A stretch of DNA of 64,000 nucleotides, taken from NCBI GenBank assembly GCA_011089965.1, contig JAANAU010000011.1, forward strand, positions 36,134 to 100,133. Reading direction: 5' to 3'. The translations under genes were made by a program, and so were the position numbers. The notes beneath the pieces were generated by a model. It was not told the DNA's origin. It did not search any database and was given only the letters and a program-made list of their open reading frames with translations. Below are positions 44,926 to 54,365 of this stretch, one piece after another. The stretch's first letter is position 1. Each line of letters begins with the position of its first letter. Source of the DNA: Magnetococcales bacterium. GTDB taxonomy: Bacteria > Pseudomonadota > Magnetococcia > Magnetococcales > Magnetaquicoccaceae.

Positions 44926-46062
44926 ATGACAGACTCTGCGCTTTTGACCCTGCTGACTCGGGAGATGCGTGGACGGGGCGGTGCCATCCCCTTCCATGAG
45001 TTCATGTCCCATGCCCTGTACCACCCGGAACATGGCTACTACATGACCGGACGCACACGCGTGGGCCACGGCGGGGATTTTGTCACAGCCCCGGAATTGA
45101 CCTCGCTCTTCGGCGAAATGATGACATTGCAATGCATCGAAGTGTGGCAACGCCTGCACTGCCCGCAACCGTTTTTGATCGTGGAAATGGGGGGCGGCTC
45201 TGGACAACTCGCATACGATCTGCTCACAACCGCACAACGCTTTCCTCCCTTTTTTGCCTGCCTGCAACTCCGGATGGTTGAAACCAGCCCGGATTTTCAA
45301 ACCCGACAACAGCAGAAACTTCACGCCCTTGGATTGGCCAAAGATCAGATCCAATGGTCCACCCGGTTGCCGGATCACATTTCCCACGGGATCATCCTGG
45401 GAAACGAATTTCTCGACGCTTTGCCGGTCCACTGGGTGGAAATGACACCATCCGGCTGGATGGAGATCGGTGTGACCAACCCAACCCATCTTGCTTTGCA
45501 AACCTGCCTTCTGCCGCTTTCGGACACGTTGAGCGGTCTGTTGCCCACGGATCTGCCGGTCGGCTATCGCAGCGAATTGGGGATGGCAGCCATGGAATGG
45601 ATGCGTTCGGCTGGCCAGACCTTGCAGCAGGGGGCGGTCATCATGATCGATTATGGCGAGGTGGCACGCGACCACTACTCCATGCGGCGCCACGCAGGCA
45701 CCCTGGTCGGACATTACCAGGGCGAACGGGTGGATGATCCCTTGCTGCATGCGGGAGCGATGGATCTGACCGCACATGTCGATTTTTCCGCCATGGCCCA
45801 GGCCGGTGCAGCGGGTGGGTTGGATCTGGTGGGGTTTACCACACAAGGATGGTTTTTGCAGGGACTGGGCATCCTGGAACGTGTGGAGATGGCAGCCCGC
45901 ATGATGGCAGAAGAGCCTGTGCAACGGTTGCGTGACACGGTCAAACGCCTGCTGCTGCCGGATGAGATGGGAGAGCGGTTCAAGGTGCTGGTGATGGGAC
46001 GCAACCTGGGTCCGGAGCCTCTGGCAGGTTTGCGGTTGAATAATCAACGGGATCGATTATAG
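44926..46062 (+). CDS. MidA/NDUFAF7-family SAM-dependent methyltransferase
   Basis: A 378-residue protein of the COG1565/DUF185 family. Conserved blocks are FMSHALYHPEHGYY, GDFVTAPELTSLFGEM, the SAM motif IVEMGGGSGQLAYDLL, GNEFLDALPV and MIDYGE. The mitochondrial member NDUFAF7 dimethylates an arginine of complex I subunit NDUFS2 and is needed for assembly. This gene lies directly after nuoA-N, on the same strand, and the target Arg is present in the NuoD here, so the same role is inferred. Separated from nuoN by repeat copy C. Confidence 0.9.
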   Translation: MTDSALLTLLTREMRGRGGAIPFHEFMSHALYHPEHGYYMTGRTRVGHGGDFVTAPELTSLFGEMMTLQCIEVWQRLHCPQPFLIVEMGGGSGQLAYDLLTTAQRFPPFFACLQLRMVETSPDFQTRQQQKLHALGLAKDQIQWSTRLPDHISHGIILGNEFLDALPVHWVEMTPSGWMEIGVTNPTHLALQTCLLPLSDTLSGLLPTDLPVGYRSELGMAAMEWMRSAGQTLQQGAVIMIDYGEVARDHYSMRRHAGTLVGHYQGERVDDPLLHAGAMDLTAHVDFSAMAQAGAAGGLDLVGFTTQGWFLQGLGILERVEMAARMMAEEPVQRLRDTVKRLLLPDEMGERFKVLVMGRNLGPEPLAGLRLNNQRDRL

Positions 46063-46116
46063 AATGTTGTCCAGGTGGTTGGTGTCATCGGGTTGCAAGT
46101 CAATAAGGGACATGGC

Positions 46117-46908
46117 ATGGGTATCCTGACAGGAAAACGGGGCTTGATTTTTGGCTTGGCGAATGAACGCAGCATTGCCTGGGGAATCGCACGCGCCTGC
46201 CACAGGGAAGGGGCTGTGCTGGGATTCAACTATCTGGGCGAAGCACTGGAGAAACGGGTGCGACCCCTGGCCCAGGAGCTGGGCAGCGATTTTGTTTTGC
46301 CCTGCAATTTGAATCATGATGCAGAAATCGATGGGTTCTTTCAGGAGGTGGAACGGCGCTGGGGTGGTGTGGATTTTCTGGTCCATTCCGTGGCCTTTGC
46401 CAAGAAAGAGGAGCTGGATGGCTATTATTACGATACCTCGCGGGAAGGGTTCCGCATTGCCATGGAGACCTCGGTTTATTCGCTGACCGCTCTGTGTGGC
46501 CGGGCTGCCCCTTTGATGCAAAAAGGAGGATCGATCATCACCCTCTCCTACCTGGGAGCGGAACGGGTGGTGCCCCATTACAACGTGATGGGCGTGGCCA
46601 AGGCTGCCCTGGAAGCGAGCGTACGCTATCTGGCCGTTGATTTTGGACCCAAAAACATCCGGGTGAATGCCATTTCGGCAGGCCCGATCCGTACCCTGGC
46701 AGCAGCCGGGATCGGGGATTTCAAACATATCCTGAACTGGAATCGGGACAACTCCCCGCTGCGACGCAATGTCACGATAGAAGAGGTGGGAGAGTCGGCG
46801 CTCTTTTTGGTATCGGACATGAGCAGCGGTGTCACGGGGGAAGTGCTGCATGTGGACTCCGGTTATCATGTGGTGGGCATGAAGGCCGTGGACCACGACG
46901 CACCATGA
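46117..46908 (+). CDS. fabI: Enoyl-[acyl-carrier-protein] reductase (NADH)
   Basis: A 263-residue SDR from ATG 46117 with AGGGA upstream. FabI-type features: [17 protein letters not shown] at the NAD site, [12 protein letters not shown], and the active-site Tyr-x6-Lys in [14 protein letters not shown], then [13 protein letters not shown]. It catalyses the last reduction of each fatty-acid elongation cycle. It precedes aroC by 10 nt. Confidence 0.96.
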   Translation: MGILTGKRGLIFGLANERSIAWGIARACHREGAVLGFNYLGEALEKRVRPLAQELGSDFVLPCNLNHDAEIDGFFQEVERRWGGVDFLVHSVAFAKKEELDGYYYDTSREGFRIAMETSVYSLTALCGRAAPLMQKGGSIITLSYLGAERVVPHYNVMGVAKAALEASVRYLAVDFGPKNIRVNAISAGPIRTLAAAGIGDFKHILNWNRDNSPLRRNVTIEEVGESALFLVSDMSSGVTGEVLHVDSGYHVVGMKAVDHDAP

Positions 46909-46918
46909 GAGGGCTGTG

Positions 46919-48010
46919 ATGTCTGGCAATGGAATCGGTCTGCTGTTTCGCCTGACCACCTTTGGCGAAAGCCATGGACCAGCCATCGGCGGCGTGGTGG
47001 AAGGGTGTCCGGCAGGGCTGCCATTGACGGAATCAGACCTGCAACACGATCTGGACCGGCGCAAACCCGGACAGAGTCGCTTTACCACGGGTCGCCGCGA
47101 AGCCGATCAGGTGAGGATTCTGTCCGGGGTGTTCGAGGGGGTGACCACCGGAACACCGATTGGCCTGCTCATCGACAATACCGATCAACGCTCCCGGGAC
47201 TATGCAGGGATTCAGGATCTGTTCCGTCCTGGCCATGCCGATTATGTTTATTGGCAGAAATACGGGGTGCGTGACTATCGGGGTGGGGGTCGTGCTTCGG
47301 CGCGGGAGACTGCCGTGCGCGTGGCCGGGGGTGCCATTGCCCGCAAACTGCTGGCCACGGTGGGAGTGCGCATTCGCGGTGCCCTGATCGCCATGGGGGA
47401 AGAGCGGATCGACCGCAGCCGGTGGGCGTGGGACGAGGTGGAGCGCAACCCGTTTTTCACCCCGGATGCCGGGGCTGTGCCACGGTTCACCGCTCTGCTG
47501 GACCGGGTGCGGGCTGCGGGAGATTCGGTCGGGGCGCTTCTGGAGGTGGTGGCGAGCGGAGTGGGCGTGGGCTGGGGTGAACCGGTGTTTGACCGGCTGG
47601 ATGCGGATCTGGCCAAATCCTTGATGAGCATCAACGCGGTCAAGGGGGTTGAGATCGGTTCTGGCCTGGAGATGGCGCAAGGCTATGGTTCGCACATGGC
47701 CGACGAGATGGTGCCTGGTGCCCATGGGGGGGTGGAGTTTGTCAGCAACCATGCAGGCGGGATCCTCGGCGGGCTGAGTACCGGCCAGGAGATCATCGCC
47801 CGGCTGGCCCTCAAACCCACTTCGTCGATCCGTATCCCGCGCCGGACCGTGGATATCCATGGACAGGCCCGGGAAGTGGTCACCGAAGGCCGTCATGATC
47901 CGTGTGTGGGCATTCGTGCGGTGCCGGTGGCCGAAGCCATGATGGCCTTGACCCTGGCCGATCACTGGCTGCGGGATCGCAGCCGGGCTGCTGAACGCAA
48001 ACGTTTATGA
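46919..48010 (+). CDS. aroC: Chorismate synthase
   Basis: A 363-residue enzyme from ATG 46919. Signatures [31 protein letters not shown] and [16 protein letters not shown] are all present. It converts EPSP to chorismate using reduced FMN, the last step of the shikimate pathway. Its 3' end overlaps the convergent FHA gene by 6 nt. Confidence 0.97.
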   Translation: MSGNGIGLLFRLTTFGESHGPAIGGVVEGCPAGLPLTESDLQHDLDRRKPGQSRFTTGRREADQVRILSGVFEGVTTGTPIGLLIDNTDQRSRDYAGIQDLFRPGHADYVYWQKYGVRDYRGGGRASARETAVRVAGGAIARKLLATVGVRIRGALIAMGEERIDRSRWAWDEVERNPFFTPDAGAVPRFTALLDRVRAAGDSVGALLEVVASGVGVGWGEPVFDRLDADLAKSLMSINAVKGVEIGSGLEMAQGYGSHMADEMVPGAHGGVEFVSNHAGGILGGLSTGQEIIARLALKPTSSIRIPRRTVDIHGQAREVVTEGRHDPCVGIRAVPVAEAMMALTLADHWLRDRSRAAERKRL

Positions 48011-48322
48011 ATCGACCAGACGCATAAAAATCAGGGTGTAGCGTCCCAGTTGGATGCGGTCGTTGTTTTTGAGCCTCAGCTCCTGGTTGATCCGTTCGTT
48101 GTTGACCACGGTGCCGTTGCGGCTGTCCAGATCCTTGATCCGATACCGGTCCGGCTTGTCCAGGATGATCTGGGCATGGAACCGGGAGATGGCCGTATAA
48201 TTCAAACGGATGTCGTTGCCTGTCTCGCGTCCGATGGTGAGCAACTCCCCGGACATGAAGAATTCATCGATCTTGACACCATGTTCCAGGAGGATGATGC
48301 GGGCATGGGCTGGTGCGTCCAT
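48005..48322 (-). CDS. Small FHA-domain protein
   Basis: A 105-residue protein that is essentially one forkhead-associated domain: [15 protein letters not shown] (Arg for phosphothreonine), ISRFHAQI (Ser-x-x-His) and [11 protein letters not shown] (Asn). It would bind phosphothreonine peptides. Directly downstream of another FHA gene (1-nt overlap of stop and start), so the two are co-transcribed. No kinase gene is nearby. Confidence 0.9.
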   Translation of the reverse strand: MDAPAHARIILLEHGVKIDEFFMSGELLTIGRETGNDIRLNYTAISRFHAQIILDKPDRYRIKDLDSRNGTVVNNERINQELRLKNNDRIQLGRYTLIFMRLVDS

Positions 48323-48762
48323 CAGGCAGCCTCCCGAGTCAGGGTTTTCCAGGTGCGGCGTGGCCCGGGAGCGATGGTCACCGGACGCAGGGACAACAGG
48401 GTCAAACCCATGCGAATGAAGACCCGATCCGGCAACCGGAGGGGTGTGGTCACCTGCTGCCAGCTGTTCAGATCTTCATGGGCCGCATGGATAAAGGTGC
48501 CGTTGGTGCTGCCCAGATCCTCGATCATCCAGTGCCCCTGGGGATGGGGGAAAATGCGGCAATGGTCGAGGGAGACCCGGCTGTCCTGCAAGGCGATGCG
48601 TACCCCGTTGGTTTCGGACCATGCGGGTCCAAAACGCCCGATGAGAAATTCCCGCGGATCTTTCTGGTGATAGTGGAAATCGTAGCCGTTGCAGTCTGGT
48701 TCCTGGATGTGGAACACAAGCTGTGGCAGGCGGCCAACAGGCGCAATCAGGGAGTGATGCAT
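48322..48762 (-). CDS. FHA-domain protein with N-terminal extension
   Basis: A 146-residue protein from ATG 48762; a TTG at 48831 would add 23 poorly conserved residues overlapping the divergent promoter region. The FHA core shows LIGRFGPAW, VSLDHCRIF and IEDLGSTNGTFIH. His replaces nothing essential; the Ser-x-x-His is SLDH. The C-terminal tail is basic. Paired with the small FHA gene, it may bind the same phosphoprotein. Confidence 0.83.
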   Translation of the reverse strand: MHHSLIAPVGRLPQLVFHIQEPDCNGYDFHYHQKDPREFLIGRFGPAWSETNGVRIALQDSRVSLDHCRIFPHPQGHWMIEDLGSTNGTFIHAAHEDLNSWQQVTTPLRLPDRVFIRMGLTLLSLRPVTIAPGPRRTWKTLTREAA

Positions 48763-48854
48763 GGTTTGGTTTGCACTCCAGTCTGGTGGGAATGGGTCTG
48801 CTGATTGGGCCGAAAGCAACAAATATACCAATATTGTGTTTTGGGCGTTTCACC

Positions 48855-51332
48855 ATGATCGAGGGGTTTCTGAACGGTCTGCACAACTCGGACCGGACTC
48901 TGTTCTGGCTGCATGTGTCGGCGGATTCGTCTGGACAACGGATTGATGCGGAAACGTTTTTACGTGAGATTCACCGTTGGGCCTCCTGTTTGCGCAACCA
49001 TCCGGAACCTGTGGTGGCCATTCTGGGGCGCATGACCCTGGCCATGACCTCTGCCTGGTTTGGGGCGATTGTGGCAGGCAAGCTGCCGGCATTTCTTTCC
49101 CATCCCAGTCGCAAGATGACATCCGAGGAGTTTGCGCGCAAGCTGGCCAACTACCACGAACGGTTTGGCGGGTGTGTGGTGGTGGGCGAGGCGCTGGACC
49201 GGGAGGTGGTGCCGACTCTGCTGACTCCGGATGCGCTCTCTGATGTTGGGGAGGAGGAGTGGAGGATGCCGGGGATTGACCCCCGGGCGCCTCTGTTTTT
49301 GCAATGCAGCTCGGGAACGACCGGGTTGCAAAAGGCGGTGGCCATCACGTCGGCCATGTTGACGGCTCAGGTGCAGAGTTATGCCCGGGCTGTGCAGCTT
49401 GATCCGGTACGGGATGTGATGATCAGCTGGTTGCCGCTCTATCACGATATGGGGCTGGCCGGGGTGTTTTTGCCCGCCTTGTTGACCCGCACCCCGCTTC
49501 ATCTGTTGGAAACCTTTGAGTGGGCGGCGAATCCGGGTTGGTTGTTGGCCATGATGGAGCAGGAGCGGGCTACACTGTGCTGGTTGCCCAATTTCGCCTT
49601 TTCGTGGTTGGCGCGGGTGGAGAGACGCCATGATCTGGGTTCCGTGCGCGCCTTCATCAACTGTTCGGAGCCGGTGACACCCGGTGCTTTTGACCGTTTT
49701 CTGGCAGCGACCGGGGTCAGGCCCCACGCTCTGGCAGTCTGTTATGCCTTGGCAGAGCATGTGTTTGCCGCCACGCAGAGCCGCCCCGGGGTTGCTCCGG
49801 GCTGGTTGCTGCTGGAGCGGGCTGCCCTGACGCGGCGTCAGGTGGTGGTTTTGGGTCAGGGGGTGGTTGGCGGGCCACTGCCTGCGGTCGATGCAAGTGG
49901 CAGCGTGGTTTTTGCCTGTGGTCAACCGGTGTCTGGCGCGCAGATCCGGATAGTCTGCCGCTCGGACGAGGAGGGGATCGGTGAGATCTGGCTCTCCGGC
50001 CCGTCGGCAGTGACCGGTTATCATGGTCAGGGGCCACTGCGTGACGATGGCTGGTTGCCCACCGGAGATCTGGGTTTCATGCGGGATGGGGTGTTGTATG
50101 TGACTGGACGGATCAAGGATCTGATCATTCACAATGGCAAGAATCTCTATCCGGTCGATCTGGAAGAGACGGTGGGACGTTCCGATGCCGTCCATCCAGG
50201 GCGGGTGGTGGCCATGGGGCGCATGGATGCCGGGGTCGATTCCGAGGCCGTGCTGGTGCTGTTTGAACCGGCCCGGCCTTTGTCCGTGGTGGCGCAGCAG
50301 AGCGTGTGTGCAACCTTGCAACGGGAACTCGATGCCGTTTTTGACATCCGCTCGGAAGTGGTGTGTGTTCCGCGCAACTGGTTGAGAAAGACCTCCAGCG
50401 GCAAGTTGGCCCGCCAGGAGAATCTGCGTCGGTATGAGAGCGGGTTGGCCATGCGGGTCCATCTGGTGGGCGACAGCCATGTGCGGCTCTTCTGGAGCGG
50501 CCCGACCAGCCATCACAACCGGTATCGGGCGATTCATGCCCATTGGCTGGGACTTTTCTGGTCCGAGAACTGGCCCCAGACCCGACCGTTTCTGGCCAAT
50601 CTGATTGCCCGTCTGGGTCCGACCGATCTGTTGATCATCGCGTGCGGGGAGCCGGAGTGTCGTTCGATCTTTCCGGAAGCAACCGATCCGGAAGCGCGCA
50701 TCATGCGTTCTGTGGCCGGATATCAGGAGCTGTTCGCCTGGTTGCGGCGCATCTGGGCGGGGCGTCTGGCCTACATGACCGGCATTCCCACCCATCCTGT
50801 CAATATCGACAATGGTGATGCCCAGTGGCCGGTGTGCGGAACGCCTGATGCCCGTTATCATTGGCAGGAGCGGTTTTATCGGCAGATGTACACCCTCTGT
50901 ACGGCCATGGGGATCCATTTTCTGGATGTTTGCACCCCGTTGCTGGAGGCCGATGGCAGGATGGATCCGGCCCGGTTGTGCGACAAGGCCCATCTGGATG
51001 TGGCCCATGAAGGGGTGGTCCTGGCCGCGATGCAGGAGCGTTTCGGCTACATGGATCTCACACCCAATGATCCGGCTCCGGAGGAGCGGATCTGGGACGG
51101 GAGTCATGAACACTATCTGGAGTTGATGCGGCTGAAGGTGCGGGCCATCCAGCCGTGGCTGGATGAGTCCGACTGGACGCGGTTGGTGTCGGGAGGGGTG
51201 TTGGACTCGGTGAGCATTGTGGAGCTGATTGCCATGCTCAACCGCACCTTTCATTTTCAGCTCGATCCGGCCAAACTGCGGCGGGCCGATTTTGAATCCC
51301 TGGAACGGATCTGGGAGCGGTTTGGACCATGA
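48855..51332 (+). CDS. Adenylate-forming acyl ligase fused to SGNH-like and carrier-protein domains
   Basis: An 825-residue three-part protein. Residues 1-530 are an AMP-binding ligase: A3 CSSGTTGLQKAV (151-162), YHDMGL, LPTGDLG and KDLIIHNGKNLYP, and the A10-like KTSSGKLARQ. Residues about 533-760 start with MRVHLVGDSHVRLF, the GDS block of SGNH hydrolases, with a late DKAHLDVAHEG as possible Asp-x-x-His. Residues about 765-825 form an acyl-carrier-like domain with GVLDSVSIVELI, where Ser785 would take phosphopantetheine. The ligase part resembles fatty-acyl-AMP ligases that load a carrier. Likely activates an acyl group, holds it on its own carrier and transfers or trims it. Confidence 0.8.
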   Translation: MIEGFLNGLHNSDRTLFWLHVSADSSGQRIDAETFLREIHRWASCLRNHPEPVVAILGRMTLAMTSAWFGAIVAGKLPAFLSHPSRKMTSEEFARKLANYHERFGGCVVVGEALDREVVPTLLTPDALSDVGEEEWRMPGIDPRAPLFLQCSSGTTGLQKAVAITSAMLTAQVQSYARAVQLDPVRDVMISWLPLYHDMGLAGVFLPALLTRTPLHLLETFEWAANPGWLLAMMEQERATLCWLPNFAFSWLARVERRHDLGSVRAFINCSEPVTPGAFDRFLAATGVRPHALAVCYALAEHVFAATQSRPGVAPGWLLLERAALTRRQVVVLGQGVVGGPLPAVDASGSVVFACGQPVSGAQIRIVCRSDEEGIGEIWLSGPSAVTGYHGQGPLRDDGWLPTGDLGFMRDGVLYVTGRIKDLIIHNGKNLYPVDLEETVGRSDAVHPGRVVAMGRMDAGVDSEAVLVLFEPARPLSVVAQQSVCATLQRELDAVFDIRSEVVCVPRNWLRKTSSGKLARQENLRRYESGLAMRVHLVGDSHVRLFWSGPTSHHNRYRAIHAHWLGLFWSENWPQTRPFLANLIARLGPTDLLIIACGEPECRSIFPEATDPEARIMRSVAGYQELFAWLRRIWAGRLAYMTGIPTHPVNIDNGDAQWPVCGTPDARYHWQERFYRQMYTLCTAMGIHFLDVCTPLLEADGRMDPARLCDKAHLDVAHEGVVLAAMQERFGYMDLTPNDPAPEERIWDGSHEHYLELMRLKVRAIQPWLDESDWTRLVSGGVLDSVSIVELIAMLNRTFHFQLDPAKLRRADFESLERIWERFGP

Positions 51333-51382
51333 GTGATGGTTATTATGGATTGGCTGGACATCACGCGTGAGGATGATGTGTC

Positions 51383-51643
51383 ATGCCAACAATCAGTTAT
51401 TTTTACGGTATTTCCATACGAATGTTTCTGGATGACCATGCTCCGCCCCATTTTCATGCCAGTTATGGGGGTTTTACGGCAACAATTGACATACAGGCTT
51501 TAAAATTATTGAAAGGAGAGTTGCCTCGTCGGGCGTTGGAGTTGGTATTGGACTGGGCTGAACTGCATCAGAAAGAGCTGTTGCACAATTGGGAGTTGTG
51601 TCATCAATGGATTGCTCCCAATAGAATTGATCCCCTCACCTGA
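51383..51643 (+). CDS. DUF4160-family small protein
   Basis: An 86-residue protein matching the DUF4160 pattern: ISYFYGISIRMFLDDHAPPHFHA at the start of the domain, then LPRRALELVLDWAELHQKELL and a final NW motif. GAGG lies 9 nt before the ATG. Members are usually paired with a DUF2442 gene, as here, in small mobile operons that look toxin-antitoxin-like; the activity is not established. Confidence 0.88.
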   Translation: MPTISYFYGISIRMFLDDHAPPHFHASYGGFTATIDIQALKLLKGELPRRALELVLDWAELHQKELLHNWELCHQWIAPNRIDPLT

Positions 51644-51657
51644 ATGAGGAGTATGAC

Positions 51658-51912
51658 ATGTATTGGGATGTTGTGGATGCCAGGATCGTCAATCATCTGG
51701 AATTTATTGTGACCTTTGCGGATGGGTTGTCTGGACGGGTGCGTCTGTTGCCATCGCATTTGCAGGGTGTATTTGCTGCGCTCAAGGATCCGGACCATTT
51801 TGATCGGCTGGCGGTCACGGAAGGCTTTGTGAGTTGGCCCGGGGAGCTGGATTTGGCTCCGGATGCCATGTATGAGGAGATCAGACAATACGGGGAATGG
51901 GTGTTGTCCTGA
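51658..51912 (+). CDS. DUF2442-family small protein
   Basis: An 84-residue protein. The DUF2442 layout is clear: an N-terminal strand with V-x-A-x-x-V, then FADGLSGRVRLLP, LKDPDHFDRLAV and the terminal WPGELDLAPDAMYEEI. It follows the DUF4160 gene by 14 nt and is probably co-translated. It converges with the carbamoyltransferase gene (8 nt between stops). Confidence 0.88.
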   Translation: MYWDVVDARIVNHLEFIVTFADGLSGRVRLLPSHLQGVFAALKDPDHFDRLAVTEGFVSWPGELDLAPDAMYEEIRQYGEWVLS

Positions 51913-51920
51913 GTGGATTT

Positions 51921-53666
51921 CTATGATCTCTGGCATGCAGAGGCTGTGATGTTGACGTGCTGATCCGAGAGAGGGCGGTCCACGATCCAGTTGCCGATCA
52001 CCAGGTGATCGAGTCCCATGGAGCAAAAGGCGGAGAGGGCTTCGTGGGGGGTGTTGACCAGCGGTGCGCCATGGGGGTTGAAGCTGGTGTTGAGGAGCAC
52101 GCCGTAACCGGTCTCTTGTTGCATGGCGCGGAGCAGTTCTGCAAACGGTGTGGTGGCGTTGTCAGCCACCATTTGGGGGCGGCAGCGTCCGGCGCGTCCG
52201 AGGACACCGGCCATTGGTTCGTGATATTCCGGACGCATCTGATAGAGCGCGGTCATGAAGCGGTTCGGGGCACCGTGATGATCCACGAGCAACCGTGCGG
52301 CTTCGCTCTCCAGCATGGCCGGGCAGAAGGGTTGATACCAGGAGCGTTTTTTCAGCCGGATGTTGAGCCGATCCCGTACCCCGGGCAGATCGGGTCGGGC
52401 CAGCACGCTGCGTTGTCCCAAAGCGCGCGGGCCATACTCCATGCGGCCTTGATACCAGCCGACAACGGCTCCTTGGGCCAGCAGTCGTGCTGTGGTGACT
52501 GCGGGTTGGTTGCACGGGCGGCAGGGCAGACCGCTCGCATGGAGGGCTGCCGCAATGGCAGACTCCGAATATTCCGGACCAAGGGCCAAAGAGTCGAGTG
52601 CCACCGGTGACAACGCTCCGGCCAGACAGGCTGCACCCAGCGCCAGACCGCCATCCCCCATGTGGGGAAAAACGAAACACTCTTGCACCCCTGGCAACAG
52701 ACGGATGGCACCGTTGAGCCGGACATTGGCAAACACCCCGCCTGCCAATGCCAGTTGACCCACTCCGGTGATCCGGACCGCATGGGAGATCCAGGACAAC
52801 ACCCAATGCTCCAATGCCTGTTGGGCCATGGCGGCAAAGTTCTCCTGGGCCGAGCGCCAATGGATCTTCTGCAACTCCCGATAGAGTCTGCTGGCATGCC
52901 AGCGGGCGCGCATGGTGAGTCCATCCACGGTGATCAGATTGATCAGTGGGTTGTCGGCCTCTGGAACCGGGGGGGCGTAATCGGCCAGGGCCATCACCTT
53001 GCCTTCGTCTTCCAGCTCGCGCAGATGGAGCAGTCGGGTCACCTGTTCGAAAACGATCCCCACCGAATCCCGTGCCGCCACTCCGGCAATCGGCGTGAGT
53101 TGACCGGAGCGCCAATGATGCAGGGTACCCGAACGGCCATCTCCCAGACCATCCAATGTGATGACCAGAGCCTCCGGCATGCCGGAGGTGCAGGCAGCAC
53201 TGGCGGCATGACAGAGATGATGATCAAACAGACGGAGGTCAGCATGGATCAGACCGGCCCGGGCGAGCCGGTCGTGCAGCGCCCGGGTGGAGAGCCAGCG
53301 GGTGACAGGATTGCCGGACCATTCGGTGATGTGGTATTTGGCCCGCTGGGTCACGGGATCGAGCAGCCCCGGAGGTTCCATGCGGCGGCGCAACCGGTAA
53401 TACCGCTCCTGGCTGGCAGGCCACAACCGGCTGATGGTTTTGGCAGGATCTGTGGTGCAACCAGCGACCAGGCGGATTTCATGGGGTGGAATGGCCGCCA
53501 TCTCCAGACAGGTACGGATGGCGTGGATGGGAAATCCCACCTCCAGTTTGCGACGGGTGAGACGCTCTTCGTTGAGGGCAGCGATCAGGCAACCATCTGC
53601 CAGCAGAACCGCTCCGGCATCGTGGCCGTCCCAGATCCCGAGAATGGGTTCGGAGATGGGGTTCAT
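51921..53666 (-). CDS. NodU/CmcH-type carbamoyltransferase
   Basis: A 581-residue enzyme. The N-terminal YrdC/ASKHA-like part starts with GIWDGHDAGAVLL and has DHHLCHAAS (metal His) and ALVITLDGLGDG. The C-terminal NodU part contains GRMEYGPRALGQRS and VLLNTSFNPHGAPLV, both diagnostic. The family transfers carbamoyl from carbamoyl phosphate to hydroxyls of sugars or natural products. It overlaps the upstream GT2 gene by 4 nt (ATGA), so it likely modifies a glycan or glycoconjugate made by this cluster. Confidence 0.93.
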   Translation of the reverse strand: MNPISEPILGIWDGHDAGAVLLADGCLIAALNEERLTRRKLEVGFPIHAIRTCLEMAAIPPHEIRLVAGCTTDPAKTISRLWPASQERYYRLRRRMEPPGLLDPVTQRAKYHITEWSGNPVTRWLSTRALHDRLARAGLIHADLRLFDHHLCHAASAACTSGMPEALVITLDGLGDGRSGTLHHWRSGQLTPIAGVAARDSVGIVFEQVTRLLHLRELEDEGKVMALADYAPPVPEADNPLINLITVDGLTMRARWHASRLYRELQKIHWRSAQENFAAMAQQALEHWVLSWISHAVRITGVGQLALAGGVFANVRLNGAIRLLPGVQECFVFPHMGDGGLALGAACLAGALSPVALDSLALGPEYSESAIAAALHASGLPCRPCNQPAVTTARLLAQGAVVGWYQGRMEYGPRALGQRSVLARPDLPGVRDRLNIRLKKRSWYQPFCPAMLESEAARLLVDHHGAPNRFMTALYQMRPEYHEPMAGVLGRAGRCRPQMVADNATTPFAELLRAMQQETGYGVLLNTSFNPHGAPLVNTPHEALSAFCSMGLDHLVIGNWIVDRPLSDQHVNITASACQRS

Positions 53667-54355
53667 GAGTGCCCCGGCAGGAACAGATCGCGGATCAGGA
53701 CATAGCCGTAGCGCAACCAGACATGGGAGAGTTTGATTTTGGAGACCCCGAAGATGCGGGCATGCTCATGGCTGGGGATTTCGGCCAGCCGATACCCTTT
53801 GTGCAGGGTTTTGATCACCATCTCCTGTTCGATGGTGGTGATCTCTTCCTGGAGATTCAGATCCTTCAGGATGGCCACCCGCATGGCGCGGAATCCGTTC
53901 TGGCTGTCGCTGATCGTCACCCGGAACCGTTTGTTGATGCAGGCCGTGATGAATGCGCTGCCTGCCAGGCGGAAGAACTCCTGAAACGAGCCATGCAGTT
54001 CACTCGATCCACCGGTCAGACGCGACGCCTGCACATGATCGGCCTGGCCAGCGATCAAAGGGGCCAGAAGTTTTGGGATGTCTGCCACATCGTGGGAGCC
54101 GTCGGCATCCATGAAGAGCACCAGTTCGGTCTCAAGCAAAGGAATGACCGCCCGAATGGCCGCGCCCTTGCCCATGGCAGTCACCGGGATCACCCGGGCA
54201 CCAGCCACAGCTGCCAACTCCGGGGTGCCATCTTTGGAGAGCGAATCGACCACCCAGACCTGCGGGGTCAGGCGCAGACAGCAGGTGACCATTTCCTGAA
54301 TGGTTTCCGCTTCGTTGCGGGTGGGGATGACGATGGTGAAGAGGGGGGGTGTCAT
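53663..54355 (-). CDS. Family 2 glycosyltransferase (DPM-like)
   Basis: A 230-residue GT-A protein. FTIVIPTRNEAETI at the nucleotide site, VVDSLSKDGT and the D-x-D motif DADGSHD are standard, and the protein lacks membrane helices except perhaps near its end. It resembles dolichol-phosphate-mannose synthase-like transferases. It lies 10 nt after the radical SAM gene and overlaps the carbamoyltransferase. Confidence 0.9.
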   Translation of the reverse strand: MTPPLFTIVIPTRNEAETIQEMVTCCLRLTPQVWVVDSLSKDGTPELAAVAGARVIPVTAMGKGAAIRAVIPLLETELVLFMDADGSHDVADIPKLLAPLIAGQADHVQASRLTGGSSELHGSFQEFFRLAGSAFITACINKRFRVTISDSQNGFRAMRVAILKDLNLQEEITTIEQEMVIKTLHKGYRLAEIPSHEHARIFGVSKIKLSHVWLRYGYVLIRDLFLPGHS

Positions 54356-54365
54356 ATGTTTTTTG

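Noticed and set aside
48805..48829. TTGGGC/TATACC as promoter of the ligase fusion
   Set aside because: Spacer only 13 nt.
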